Shown one piece after another: positions 8,820 through 18,449 of a stretch of 64,000 nt of DNA; the first letter of the stretch is position 1; the number at the start of each line of letters is the position of its first letter. The translations under genes were made by a program, and so were the position numbers. Origin of the DNA: an uncultured Candidatus Melainabacteria bacterium (lineage in GTDB: Bacteria; Cyanobacteriota; Vampirovibrionia; Gastranaerophilales; Gastranaerophilaceae). The notes beneath the pieces are model-generated. The model had not been told where the DNA came from. It did no database searches and saw only the letters and a list, made by a program, of their open reading frames with translations. The stretch spans positions 104,708 to 168,707 of the forward strand of contig CATLFB010000005.1 in NCBI GenBank assembly GCA_949927415.1, in the 5' to 3' direction.

Positions 8820-8906
8820 ATAAGGAACAGACAACTTCAATGGCTATTATGAAACTTATGCACCATAATGAGCATTCTATTACATATTCTATGAATAGTT
8901 TAACGA

Positions 8907-9479
8907 TTAATTTATCCATTTTATTAACGTTTCTCCTTTGTAACCTTTAACCCATACATACCAAGCATAAGCAATAGCACTTGAATTATACGTTTTAAAA
9001 TCACCATTTTTAGCACAATTTATACGACTACTTGAGATATAAATGACTTTCGGCGGATATTGTGTAAAAAGTTTTTGGCGTTTTTGAGTTTCAAGAAATA
9101 GAACTTTAAGAAACATACAGACTTTTCTACCGTCATCAACCTTACTTAAAGCGTGTTCTATAAACTCCTGAGCGTATTTATATGGTGGATTTGTAACTAT
9201 ATCTCCGTTATGATAAGGTTCTGCGTTTGATAAAAAATCCTCTATGCTTCCGTAACCTCTATTTATTAAATCCGTTGCTTTTCCTAATTTTCCTGCTTCG
9301 TCAAAAACTTTTGCTAAATGTCCTTCACCACAAGCACATTCCCAGATATTATTTAATTCTGGCTCAACCTCTAATAATAAATACCCTGCAATCGGCTCGG
9401 TTGCGTAATAGTCTTCTGATTGTCGTTCATTCTTTGAATGGTTACTAGCTCCTATGTTTATAAATATACTTTCTTTCAT
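8907..9479 (-). CDS. Orphan SAM-dependent adenine methyltransferase (phage-type)
   Basis: A 190-residue predicted DNA N6-adenine methyltransferase. Motif I-like sequence is WECACGEGHLAKVF (about residues 46-59), and the catalytic motif IV is DIVTNPPYKYA (about 94-104). It starts with EDYYATEP, which is common in phage and element-borne orphan methylases. No restriction gene is adjacent. It could mask the element from host restriction or act as a regulator. The ATG is preceded by AAGGAG and is embedded in a palindrome (9473-9499) that could fold over the start. Confidence 0.75.
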   Translation of the reverse strand: MKESIFINIGASNHSKNERQSEDYYATEPIAGYLLLEVEPELNNIWECACGEGHLAKVFDEAGKLGKATDLINRGYGSIEDFLSNAEPYHNGDIVTNPPYKYAQEFIEHALSKVDDGRKVCMFLKVLFLETQKRQKLFTQYPPKVIYISSSRINCAKNGDFKTYNSSAIAYAWYVWVKGYKGETLIKWIN

Positions 9480-9499
9480 GATTTACTCCTTCATGAAAG
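9473..9499. promoter_or_regulatory. Palindrome covering the methyltransferase start
   Basis: Eight-base arms CTTTCATG and CATGAAAG separated by 11 bases flank and include the ribosome site and start codon of the minus-strand methyltransferase gene. It may be a binding site for a dimeric regulator or an mRNA hairpin that limits translation. Confidence 0.4.
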
Positions 9500-9549
9500 A
9501 ATTTAGTTACAAATGACCTTAATTATAGTTTTGATGCTATAATTGCCTC

Positions 9550-11001
9550 ATGGAACAAAGAATAAAAGCAGTTATATATGCACGTGTAAGTTCAGAAGAA
9601 CAAAAGAAAGAAGGGTTCTCTATTGAAGCCCAATTGGATTTACTGCACGAATATGCAAGCAAGAATCATATTGAAGTGGTAAAAGAGTTTACAGAAGCTG
9701 AAACAGCAAAACAAACAGGCAGGCATAAATTTGCAGAGATGATAAAATTCCTTAAAAAGAGCAAGGATGTTAATGCCATTCTTGTAGAAAAAACAGACCG
9801 TTTATATAGAAATTTTAGGGATTACGTTGATGTAGATGATAGCAAGTTTGAAATTCATCTGGTAAAAGAAAATGAAATAATAACCCCTGATTCCCCTTCG
9901 CATGCAAAGTTGGTTCACGGGTTAAAGGTTTTATTGGCTAAAAACTTTATTGATAACCTTAGAGAAGAAACTCAAAAAGGACGATTAAAGAAAGCAAGTA
10001 ACGGTTTATTTATAGGACAAGTACCTTATGGCTATAAAAAACTTGATAAAAATACAACTGTTATTGATGAAGAAAAAGCACCATTTGTAAGACGTGCTTT
10101 TGAATTATACGCTTCGGGGCTTTCATTAGAAAAAGTAAGATGGCAATTAAGAGATGAAGGATTTGTTTATCAGGCATCAAACAAAGTTATTTCACATGGA
10201 CAATTAGGTAAACTCCTAAAAAATGTCAGCTATATTGGAGGTTTGTATTTCAGAGGCACAGTTTATTCAGGTAAACATGAGCCAATTATATCAGATGAAT
10301 TATTTGAAAAAGCACAAATTTCAGCCCAAAAGGATAATAAACCTTTATATAGAGATGACCACAATTTTACTTTTGCAGGTTTAATAACTTGTGCAAAATG
10401 CGGATGTGCTATTACTGCTGAAATAAAGAAGGGTAAATATATATACTATCACTGTACTGGTGGCAAGGGTAAATGTGAACAGAAGAAAATTTACATCAAT
10501 GAACTAGATTTAATGCCACAATTTGATGAAGCTGTAAAAGCCGTGAGCCTTGCACAAAGACACATTGATTACATTAAACAAGGTTTGAAAGAAAGTTTAG
10601 CAGATAAAAAAGAATTTTCCGAACAAATGCGTAGCAATCTTGAAGCAGAAGCTAAAAGAATACGGCACAGGATAGATAAAATTACTAATGAATATTATGA
10701 TGATTTGATTGATGCTAAGTTTTACAATGATAAAAGACTTCAATGGAACAAAGATTTAGATGAAGTCATGATAAAACTTGAAGCTTTACACCATGCCGAA
10801 CAAAAATACTATGAAGAAGGGGTTAGAATTATCGAAACGCTGAAAAACGCTTATATCTTATATAAACAACAATCCCCTATCGAACAAAGAAAATTATTAA
10901 ATTACTTACTATCGAACTGCAAGTTAGAAGGCAAAAAGGTAAGCTATGACTATAACTTACCTTTCTCATATTTCGTAAATTTTGACTCTTGTCGCAAAAA
11001 A

Positions 11002-11028
<27 letters not shown>
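9550..11028 (+). CDS. Large serine recombinase (integrase of the element)
   Basis: A 492-residue large serine integrase. The N-terminal catalytic domain starts IYARVSSEEQKKEGFSIEAQ, with TDRLYRNFRD near residue 82. It is followed by the recombinase domain (VPYGYKKL, then ELYASGLS), a zinc ribbon (CAKCG near 280 and a second Cys pair near 300), and a long coiled coil (about 340-430). The last residues, PGCDSNA, and the TGA are read from the 3' end of tRNA-Arg, a 27-base overlap on opposite strands, which is how integrases look after integration at a tRNA gene. It is the best candidate for mobility of the whole left region. Confidence 0.93.
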
Positions 11029-11075
<47 letters not shown>

Positions 11076-11390
11076 TTATTCCGTTTTTCACTTAATTCTT
11101 TCTAATGTCGCTTTTTGAATTAGTGGAGGAATTTTCCAGACTTTTGGTTCTGTGGGGTATCTGTATTCATTCCTCATTTTTTATATTAGCATAAACATTT
11201 TTCTTTGCAAGATTTCTTTTTAAGTTCTTTTAAGATATTTTTATTTACCCCCAAATCCGGCTCGCTGCAGTACTCAAAAATTCTCCAAAAATTCCGACTA
11301 TTGCGCAAAACAAAAAATTAAGCTATACTCAAAATTGTTCAATAACAATAAAGATAATTTTATCTGAGTGACAATTTAAAGGAGAAAAGT
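11076..11390. other. Intergenic region between tRNA-Arg and prepilin gene
   Basis: About 315 bases with no convincing reading frame. It should hold the tRNA promoter (reading leftwards) and, near the right end, the prepilin promoter. A GGAG ribosome site at 11381-11384 precedes the prepilin ATG. No strong hairpin or repeat is evident. Confidence 0.5.
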
Positions 11391-12297
11391 ATGAAAAACA
11401 AGACTATGACTGAACTTCAGGGGGGGGGGGGCACCTGCTAACCGCTCATTTTTAAGGCTTTCGGCTTTTAAAAGCTCTCAATCCGTTTTCAAATCCCAAA
11501 CTGCTGAAAAGATTCCTAATCCTACACGCTTGTACCTGAAAATCTTTAACAAAACGCCGGTTTTTACAACTATTCGTAAATCCGAATTTACTACTTCCGG
11601 CCGGAAACAAAAATCCGCTTTCACTCTTGCTGAAGTGTTAATCACGCTGGGCATAATAGGAATAGTTGCCGCGATGACCTTGCCGACCGTGATTAACAAC
11701 AGCCGCAACAAACAGCTTGAGGCCGGCCTCAAGCGCGCATATTCTTTAATAAGTCAGGCGCTTGACAGGTATCAGGCTGAAACAGGTGAAAGAATTACCA
11801 CTGATACCGGCGCATCACAAAAAATTAAACCTCTTATAATTAAATATCTTCAAATTGCTCAAGATTGCGGCTACGGCTCCAAAGATTCAAAAGCCTGTAT
11901 TCAAAATTGGGACAATGCTACAGATGAAAGACAATCTACCAAATATAAAAATTTTAACGGTAAAACAGTTATGAATGTCGCGCTTTTTGATGACGGCCAA
12001 TTTGTTCTTAATGACGGAAGTCTGGTGCTTCTTGAAAATCAACTCAATAATAAAAAACTCTACATTTCCGTAGACGTTAACGGCTATAATAAAAATCCAA
12101 ACAGGCTGGGAGTTGACCTTTTCATGTTCCAAATCGATGATAAAGGAAAGCTGCTTCCTATGGGGGTCAGCGGAACCGATTATTATACAGAAAACGAGGA
12201 GTACTGCTCCGTGACTTCAACCAACAATATGAACGGCGCAGGATGCTCGTATAAAGCTTTGACTGATAAAAATTATTTCAAAAATCTTCCGCGATAA
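11391..12297 (+). CDS. Type IV prepilin / pseudopilin, frame interrupted at a G12 tract
   Basis: A prepilin-like protein with KSAFTLAEVLITLGIIG followed by VAAMTLP: the class III cleavage and N-terminal helix typical of type II secretion/type IV pilin subunits, in the form abundant in Gastranaerophilales. A well-placed AAAGGAG-ATG at 11391 opens a leader (MKNKTMTELQ then glycines) that hits twelve Gs at 11420-11431. As sequenced, the frame shifts and stops at 11439-11441. With eleven Gs (or eight) it would join the open frame running to 12297 and give about 301 residues. Without it, only a TTG at 11530 would serve as start. The downstream body has a Cys-containing pilin-like C-terminus. It is either phase-off or a homopolymer sequencing error. 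Confidence 0.8.
11420..11431 (+). repeat. G12 homopolymer in prepilin leader
   Basis: Twelve consecutive Gs, very unlikely by chance in AT-rich DNA, starting in the third base of codon 10 (CAG). Their number decides whether the leader and pilin body are in one frame. A second prepilin-like gene at 63730 has a G tract at the identical codon. Confidence 0.9.
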
Positions 12298-12439
12298 TAT
12301 CCGTCAATAATTTTTGCGGCAATAACCTTACCTCAGGCGCAAATTCGTTATATCCGGATTTGCGCCGCTTCTTATCAAACAATTCCGCACCGAAAAAATG
12401 AATCTTCCTTTGTAAATTTATTTGTGCTAAACTTTTCCT

Positions 12440-13711
12440 ATGGAAAAGAATAAAATTAAAATCGGATTAATCGGTCTTGGCACCGTCGGCACAGGCGTTT
12501 TTAAAACCCTGCAGCCTTATGAAAATATTGAAATCACAAAAGTCGCGGTTAAGAATATTAACAAACCGCGCAATATTGAAAATTTTGACAACTCAATTCT
12601 GACAACAGATTGCTATGAAGTCGTAAATGATCCCGAAATCGATATCGTATGCGAACTTATCGGCGGAGTGGAACCTGCTTTCAGCCTGATTAAAAAAGCA
12701 ATCGAAAACGGCAAACATATTGTCACCGCAAACAAAGAACTTCTCGCAAAACATGGCGAAGAACTCTTTAACTTCGCGGAAAAACATAACAAAGTCATTC
12801 TCTACGAAGCCGCAATTGCAGGCGGAATCCCTTTGATAATGCCTATCAAAACAATTCTTGCCGGCAATAAAATCAATAAAATAGAAGCGATTTTGAACGG
12901 CACAACAAATTATATCCTGACAAAAATGGACGTTCAAGGCGCATCTTACGCTGATGTTTTGAAAGAAGCGCAAGGATTGGGCTATGCTGAAACCGACCCG
13001 ACAGGGGATGTTGAGGGGTTTGATGCCGCGTACAAAATCACAACGCTTGCAACAATTGCGTTCAAAAAACGTATAAAACTTGAAAATGTTTACCGCGAAG
13101 GCATCACAAATGTCCGCGCGCAAGATATGTTGGCCGCAAACGATTTGGGCTACAAAATAAAACTTATCGCCTCAGCAAAACTTGACGAAAACGGAAACGC
13201 AGATGTTCGCGTTCACCCGATGTTGATTTCTAAAAAGTCAACTCTGGCGCACATTGATTATGTGACAAATGCGGTGTCATTAAGCGGTCATCCGGTCGGC
13301 TCAATTACCCTTTCAGGCCCCGGCGCCGGTGAATTCCCGACCGCAAGTTCAGTTATCGGTGATATTCTGGCAATCGCCGCAGAACTCGGCAAAACAGATT
13401 ATCTTCTCCCGATGATGCGCTGTTGTCATGACGAAACCGCAAATTGCATTGACGTAAAAGATACGATAAACAAATATTATATTTCGATTAATGCAAAAAA
13501 TAACAAAGGCGTAATCGGCAAAATCGGAACAATTTGCGCCGAAAATGACATAAGCCTTGCAAGCATTGTCCAGCGCTGTGTCTCCGAAGACAACACTGCA
13601 GACATCACGGTTATCACAGAACTTGTGCAGGAAAAGAACATGCAAAACGCGATTAAACAAATCGAACAGGACGGAAACATAGTAAACAGTCTGATTCGGG
13701 TTCAGGTTTAG
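12440..13711 (+). CDS. hom: Homoserine dehydrogenase with ACT domain
   Basis: A 423-residue NAD(P)-dependent enzyme reducing aspartate semialdehyde to homoserine for threonine and methionine synthesis. The Rossmann start KIGLIGLGTVGTGVF is at residues 6-20, the TANKELLA segment near 95, the substrate/catalytic region with GTTNYILTKM near 155 and GLGYAETDPTGDVEG near 185. The last 75 residues are an ACT domain (GVIGKIGTICAENDISL) expected to bind an amino-acid effector. No Shine-Dalgarno site is obvious; a TAAACT lies very near the ATG, so the mRNA may have a short or no leader. It is followed by thrC after a 170-bp gap containing a repeat. Confidence 0.96.
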   Translation: MEKNKIKIGLIGLGTVGTGVFKTLQPYENIEITKVAVKNINKPRNIENFDNSILTTDCYEVVNDPEIDIVCELIGGVEPAFSLIKKAIENGKHIVTANKELLAKHGEELFNFAEKHNKVILYEAAIAGGIPLIMPIKTILAGNKINKIEAILNGTTNYILTKMDVQGASYADVLKEAQGLGYAETDPTGDVEGFDAAYKITTLATIAFKKRIKLENVYREGITNVRAQDMLAANDLGYKIKLIASAKLDENGNADVRVHPMLISKKSTLAHIDYVTNAVSLSGHPVGSITLSGPGAGEFPTASSVIGDILAIAAELGKTDYLLPMMRCCHDETANCIDVKDTINKYYISINAKNNKGVIGKIGTICAENDISLASIVQRCVSEDNTADITVITELVQEKNMQNAIKQIEQDGNIVNSLIRVQV

Positions 13712-13866
13712 TGAGTGAAGTGTGAAAGGTGAGATGTGAAAGGTCGGTTACGGGAATAGATATTTGTAAAATTTTTGTTCCGGTAAATATTATAAAAGTT
13801 TAAAAAATAGCGAAAATTAATTTCTGATAAGGACATTTCACTACTCACTTTTCACCTCTCACTTCC
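13711..13866. repeat. Inverted-repeat element, copy A (about 155 bp)
   Basis: The sequence right after hom begins with GTGAGTGAAGTGTGAAAGGTG and ends with CACTTTTCACCTCTCACTTC, arms that are complementary to each other in part. The internal AGGTCGGTTACGGG block recurs as AGGTCGTTTACGGG in copy B at 16255-16450. It is a non-coding, REP- or MITE-like element that may also form an RNA hairpin between hom and thrC. Confidence 0.75.
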
Positions 13867-13884
13867 AAAAAAGAGAGGAAAAAT

Positions 13885-14937
13885 ATGTACTATCAAGGAC
13901 TAATCAATACATTCAGAGAATATTTGCCGGTAACAGAAAGCACGCCGGTTGTAACGCTTAACGAAGGCAACACGCCTTTAATCAGGGCTGAAAATCTTGC
14001 AAAAAAAATCGGCGTTGACGCTGAAATTTATTTGAAATTCGAAGGCTGCAACCCGACCGGAAGCTTCAAAGACCGCGGCATGACAATGGCTGTCACAAAA
14101 GCAAAAGAAGCAGGATCCGGCGCCATAATCTGCGCCTCAACCGGAAATACATCCGCATCAGCCGCCGCTTACGGCGCCAAAGCGGGATTAAGAACGTTTG
14201 TTCTGATTCCCGACGGCTACATCGCGCTTGGAAAACTTTCGCAAGCCATGATGTACGGCGCAGAAATCATCGCAATTCAGGGAAATTTCGACGAAGCGCT
14301 CGAATTGGTTCGCAAAATCGCTGACGAATACCCGATTACACTCGTAAATTCCGTTAACCCCTACAGAATTGAAGGCCAGAAAACCGGCGCATTTGAGATT
14401 ATAAATGCACTCGGGCAGGCTCCTGACTACCACTTCATTCCTGTCGGAAATGCCGGAAACATCACTGCTTACTGGAAAGGTTACAAAGAATGGTTTGAAG
14501 CAGGCAAGATTTCAGCACTGCCGAAAATGATGGGATTTGAAGCAGAAGGCGCTGCCGCAATCGTCAAAGGCGAAAGGATTTTGAAACCCGAAACCCTTGC
14601 AACAGCAATCCGTATCGGCAACCCTGCAAGTTGGAAGCAGGCAGAAGCGGCCCGCGATGAAAGCAAGGGCATGATTAATTTTGTGACTGATGATGAAATC
14701 GTCAAAGCATACAAACTTCTGGCATCATCCGAAGGCGTTCTTGCAGAACCCGCAAGTGCCGCATCTGTCGCAGGTTTGATAAAGGTCAAAGACCAAATCA
14801 AAGAAGGCTCGAAAATCGTCTGCATTTTGACCGGAAACGGGCTTAAAGACCCTGATAACGCGATTAAATATTCAAACGCAGATGTCAAAAAGACAAGTTC
14901 TGATATGGTTGATATTTTGAGAGCAATGAATATATAA
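13885..14937 (+). CDS. thrC: Threonine synthase
   Basis: A 350-residue PLP enzyme turning O-phosphohomoserine into threonine. The PLP Lys is in GSFKDRGM (about residue 59), preceded by LNEGNTPLI and [12 protein letters not shown]. The phosphate-binding glycine loop is [12 protein letters not shown] near 190, and TGNGLKDPD is near the C-terminus. The length is that of the short bacterial class. An AGAGAGGA ribosome site precedes the ATG. It is on the same strand as hom and probably co-transcribed with it; thrB is not in the window. Confidence 0.96.
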   Translation: MYYQGLINTFREYLPVTESTPVVTLNEGNTPLIRAENLAKKIGVDAEIYLKFEGCNPTGSFKDRGMTMAVTKAKEAGSGAIICASTGNTSASAAAYGAKAGLRTFVLIPDGYIALGKLSQAMMYGAEIIAIQGNFDEALELVRKIADEYPITLVNSVNPYRIEGQKTGAFEIINALGQAPDYHFIPVGNAGNITAYWKGYKEWFEAGKISALPKMMGFEAEGAAAIVKGERILKPETLATAIRIGNPASWKQAEAARDESKGMINFVTDDEIVKAYKLLASSEGVLAEPASAASVAGLIKVKDQIKEGSKIVCILTGNGLKDPDNAIKYSNADVKKTSSDMVDILRAMNI

Positions 14938-14958
14938 ATTTTTCAAAATTTTTGTGAA

Positions 14959-14988
14959 AAACTTCCGCAATTTTCGCGGAAGTTTTTT
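14959..14988 (+). terminator. Terminator after thrC
   Basis: An ACTTCCGC/GCGGAAGT stem with a 7-base loop followed by a run of Ts, 22 bases after the thrC stop codon. Confidence 0.85.
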
Positions 14989-15128
14989 ATTTTTTTCATT
15001 GACAATTTTGTTAATTTTTTAATTATTTTCAAGGTAAAAAAATGTAAAATTTTTCATTTTCTGCACAAAAAAAACAGTATTTTCGTCCGAAATTTTTAAA
15101 AGAAATTTTGATGAAAAATTTTGAAATT

Positions 15129-16211
15129 TTATTCCAAAAATTCTGATAAAATCACATTGCTTACAAGAATTCCGGAATTGGTCAACTTCCAGTTGCCGCT
15201 GGCGTTTTCAAGGTAGCCGAGACGTGAATATTTTTCTAAAATTTTTGAATATTTTTCATCAAAATTTATTGAAAATTTTTCATTTATTTTTTCAGAATTA
15301 ATTCCCGAGGCGCGGCGGAATCCAAGAAAAATTTCTTCTTCTAATTTTTCCTGAAAACTCAAACTGTGCCGGTATGATTTTTCCAAACAATTTTCAATAT
15401 ATTCTTGCGAATTTTCGAAATTTGAATACCTCACGCCGTTTTCAAACCCGTGTGCCGCAGCACCAAATCCGTAATAATTTTCATTGTCCCAGTAATTTAA
15501 GTTGTGGCGCGAATGAAATCCGTGATGCGCAAAATTGCTGATTTCATAATGCTCAAAATCCGCAAGCGTCTCAATTGCTTTTAAATACATATCAGCCTGC
15601 AAATCCTCATCAGCGATATTTTTCGGCGGATTTTTGTAAAAATAACATCCCTCATCGATTTTCAAACCGTAGAGCGAGATATGCTGAATTCCAAAATTTT
15701 TAGCGCGTTTCAAATCGTTTGTGAAACTTTTCAGCGTCTGCGCCGGAAGCCCGTAAATAAAATCAAGGCTGATGTTGTCAAAACCCAAATCCTGCGCAGT
15801 TTTTACAACGAATTCTACATCTTTAACCGTATGTTTGCGCCCGATTGCTGCAAGAATTTCCGAATCAAAACTCTGACAGCCGATGCTCAAGCGGTTTATA
15901 CCAAGAGATTGGATTTCAGCCAGATATTTTTTGTCAATGAATTCTGGATTCATTTCCATTGTGACTTCGGTTTCGTCTGAAAAATTCAAAAGCGAAATTA
16001 TGCTCTCGATTTCTTTTGCCTGCAGGATAGATGGCGTTCCGCCGCCAAGATAAAGCGTTTTAAGGTTTTCGCCTTTGTAAAAATGCCGGATTTCTTTTTT
16101 CAGTGCCCTTAAGTAGTCCGGAATAATTTTCGGACAAGGATATGAGACAAAAGAACAGTAGAAGCATTTTTGCCGGCAGAATGGGATGTGGATGTAGGCG
16201 CTTGTTGTCAT
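15129..16211 (-). CDS. hemW: HemW-type radical SAM protein
   Basis: A 360-residue radical SAM protein of the HemN/HemW family. The cluster motif IPFCRQKCFYCSF (CxxxCxxC) lies at residues 8-20, then LYLGGGTPS near 55 and EMNPE near 98. The C-terminal HemN-like domain contains NYWDNENYYGFGAAAHG. HemW is regarded as a heme chaperone rather than a true coproporphyrinogen oxidase; the length of about 360 and lack of the extra HemN N-terminal region favour HemW. It is often annotated as oxygen-independent coproporphyrinogen III oxidase. Confidence 0.9.
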   Translation of the reverse strand: MTTSAYIHIPFCRQKCFYCSFVSYPCPKIIPDYLRALKKEIRHFYKGENLKTLYLGGGTPSILQAKEIESIISLLNFSDETEVTMEMNPEFIDKKYLAEIQSLGINRLSIGCQSFDSEILAAIGRKHTVKDVEFVVKTAQDLGFDNISLDFIYGLPAQTLKSFTNDLKRAKNFGIQHISLYGLKIDEGCYFYKNPPKNIADEDLQADMYLKAIETLADFEHYEISNFAHHGFHSRHNLNYWDNENYYGFGAAAHGFENGVRYSNFENSQEYIENCLEKSYRHSLSFQEKLEEEIFLGFRRASGINSEKINEKFSINFDEKYSKILEKYSRLGYLENASGNWKLTNSGILVSNVILSEFLE

Positions 16212-16254
16212 GAGGGGATTATAGCGCGGATGGGCGGGGTTGTAAAGGGCAGTT

Positions 16255-16450
16255 TGCGCAGAGGGATGGGGAAGTGAGATGGGGAAAAAGTGAGGGGTGA
16301 GATGTGTAAAGTGAAAGGTCGTTTACGGGGATTTATTTTTTGTGAAATCCGGCGGGGTTTGTTTATTTATAACTTTAAAAGAAAAAATTGTTGAAAATCA
16401 ACTTCCCGAAACGGTCTTTTCACCTCTCACCCCTCACTTTTCACTTCTAT
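16255..16450. repeat. Inverted-repeat element, copy B
   Basis: This copy lies between hemW and fliR. It opens with repeated GTGAG/GGGGTGAGATG words and closes with TTTTCACCTCTCACCCCTCA, so the ends can pair. It shares with copy A (13711-13866) the internal block AAAGGTCGTTTACGGG and the terminal ACTTTTCAC words. It contains no reading frame. Confidence 0.75.
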
Positions 16451-16466
16451 CTTTTTCTTCTTCACT

Positions 16467-17246
16467 CTAAAAAATCCGCGAATATGTCAAGAAGTAATCC
16501 GAAATGACGTTCATCAGCATTGGCAGTATCCAGACCATTATTGCCGCGCCAAATACAGGTTTGAAAAGGAAACTTAATTGGAAAACGTTAACCTGCGGTG
16601 CGGTTTTTGAAATTACGCCAAGGATAATGTCCTGCCCCAAAGTTGCAAGAAGTACGGGGGACGCGATTTGCAGACCCATGTACAAAACATTCGAACTCAT
16701 TTTGATAAGATAATCCAGATTTACCAATTCTTTGAGAGGCAAAGACGTCGCAAAAAGCGGAAAGATTTCAAAACTTCTCAAAAGCGCCCTGATAAGCCAG
16801 TAAACCCCGCCAATTTGCATAAAAATCAGAATTCCCAGAAGCGAAATTATTCTCGTCAAAATAGAAACCTGACTGGATGTTGTCGGGTCCAGAACCATCG
16901 CAGATGAAAGCCCCATTTGCATATTAATCATATCCGCACCTGCATCAACCGCCAGCAAAATCAACTGTGCGATGTATCCGATTATTGCCCCGACTACAAA
17001 GTTCAGCAAAATCGACAGCACAAAAGAATCCTGTGTGCCCACAAGTGTTTCCGGCCGCAAAAATGGCGTGATGATGAATGTAAAAAGCAGTGCAAGACAG
17101 ATTTTTACCATTCCGGGAATTTCTTTTTTGTTAAACACCGGAGCAAGTCTGAAAAATCCCAAGATTCTTGCAAACACAAAGATTCCTGATGCGAGTGCCG
17201 TATTTATTGTCGGAAATAATTTCATTAATTCTGCGTAAATATCCAT
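16467..17246 (-). CDS. fliR: Flagellar export gate protein FliR
   Basis: A 259-residue inner-membrane protein with about six hydrophobic helices. FARILGFFRLAPVF near the N-terminus, QMGLSSAMVLDP near residue 110 and the C-terminal segment with FLFKPVFGAA match the FliR/SctT family. With FliP and FliQ it forms the export gate of the flagellar type III secretion system. It starts six bases after fliQ on the minus strand and is the last gene of the cluster. Confidence 0.92.
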   Translation of the reverse strand: MDIYAELMKLFPTINTALASGIFVFARILGFFRLAPVFNKKEIPGMVKICLALLFTFIITPFLRPETLVGTQDSFVLSILLNFVVGAIIGYIAQLILLAVDAGADMINMQMGLSSAMVLDPTTSSQVSILTRIISLLGILIFMQIGGVYWLIRALLRSFEIFPLFATSLPLKELVNLDYLIKMSSNVLYMGLQIASPVLLATLGQDIILGVISKTAPQVNVFQLSFLFKPVFGAAIMVWILPMLMNVISDYFLTYSRIF

Positions 17247-17252
17247 CCGAAA

Positions 17253-17744
17253 TTATCTCCCGAGGATTGTTCTGGTTTCGTTGAAATCCGGACGCGGGTT
17301 TGGCATTCTGTTGGAATGGGAATCGCGCAGTCTTTCCTGATTGTTTATGAAAGGAATATTTCCGGGATGGCGCATTATGTAGTCAATATCGCCGATATTT
17401 TTGAACCGGTCGTTCATTTCACCCTTGAAGGGCGATGTGTATTTGTAATAGTCGCTAGAAAGCACATACTGGTCGTTTTTTGTAACTCCGTTAAATGCAA
17501 GCGCCATGCCTTCGTAAAAAAGGTTTGTGAGAAGTCTTATGAACCCGAATCCGCCAATAACAATGACAAGGAAAACCCCGAGAATTTTTGGAGCCGCGGC
17601 GATTGTCTGTTCCTGAACCTGTGTTACGGCCTGCAAAATACCGACAACAAGCCCGATTCCTGCCGCCACAAGAACGCATGGCATCGAAATCGTAAGCATT
17701 GTCACAAAGCCTTTTGATAAGTATTCTGCTAATATTTCTATCAT
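17253..17744 (-). CDS. fliQ: Flagellar export gate protein FliQ with C-terminal extension
   Basis: Residues 1-90 are a normal FliQ: two transmembrane hairpin helices with LVAAGIGLVVGILQAVTQVQ and PKILGVFLVIVIGGFG. FliQ is usually about 90 residues; this one has 163, with a hydrophilic tail of about 73 residues rich in Asp, Asn, Arg and Pro (YYKYTSPFKGEMNDRF...). The tail is not a known domain to me and would probably lie outside the gate core. It is a member of the export gate with FliP and FliR. Confidence 0.9.
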   Translation of the reverse strand: MIEILAEYLSKGFVTMLTISMPCVLVAAGIGLVVGILQAVTQVQEQTIAAAPKILGVFLVIVIGGFGFIRLLTNLFYEGMALAFNGVTKNDQYVLSSDYYKYTSPFKGEMNDRFKNIGDIDYIMRHPGNIPFINNQERLRDSHSNRMPNPRPDFNETRTILGR

Positions 17745-17805
17745 AAATTTTCCTTTTAATCTTGTTATTTTGGGTTTAATTCTGTTTTATTTCGCGCCTG
17801 TCCCG

Positions 17806-18447
17806 TCAGTTGTAACTTGTGACAAGCCCCTGAACAATCAGCGCCCAGCCGTCAACAGCGATGAATATCAAAAGCTTAAACGGCAGTGAAATAATCGTCG
17901 GAGAGAGCATAAACATACCCAAAGCCAGCAAAATGTTCGCGATTACAAGGTCAAGTACGATGAACGGTACAAAGATGATGAATCCGATTTCAAAAGCTGT
18001 TTTGAGTTCGCTTATGATATATGCGGGTGCCACTTGCCAGATTGTAATCTCATCGGGTGTTTTGGGCGGTGTTTTTTGAGAAAGTTCGACAAAAAACGCC
18101 AAATCGCTTTCGCGCGTCTGTTTCATCATGAATTCTTTCAAAGGTTTTGAACCTTCATCAATGGCTTCAATGATATTCTGGTTTTTCTGGTACGGAACGC
18201 TTCCCATCTGATACATTTTGTCGAATGTCGGCCCCATTGTGAAAAACGTCAGAATCATCGAAAGTCCGATAATAACGATTGAAGGCGGCACCTGCTGGGT
18301 TCCCATCGCGGTTTTGAGCATTGAAAACACGATGACAAATCGTAAAAAACTTGTCATACAGCAGAATACAAACGGCAGTAATGAAAATACCGTCATCACG
18401 ATTAGCATTTGTATTATCGGGTTTATATCTTTTATCACAGAATCCAT
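17806..18447 (-). CDS. fliP: Flagellar export gate protein FliP
   Basis: A 213-residue protein with the FliP/SctR signatures SFLRFVIVFSMLKTAMGTQQ and PPSIVIIGLSMILTFFTMGP, then an extramembrane segment and C-terminal helices FIIFVPFIVLDLVIANILLA. It is shorter than enteric FliP because the cleavable N-terminal signal is reduced or absent. It forms the core of the export gate. It is preceded by fliO with two bases between the genes. Confidence 0.94.
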   Translation of the reverse strand: MDSVIKDINPIIQMLIVMTVFSLLPFVFCCMTSFLRFVIVFSMLKTAMGTQQVPPSIVIIGLSMILTFFTMGPTFDKMYQMGSVPYQKNQNIIEAIDEGSKPLKEFMMKQTRESDLAFFVELSQKTPPKTPDEITIWQVAPAYIISELKTAFEIGFIIFVPFIVLDLVIANILLALGMFMLSPTIISLPFKLLIFIAVDGWALIVQGLVTSYN

Positions 18448-18449
18448 GT

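Noticed and set aside
12593..13123. Long minus-strand reading frame inside hom
   Set aside because: It lies opposite a clear homoserine dehydrogenase and has no family features; antisense shadow caused by codon bias.
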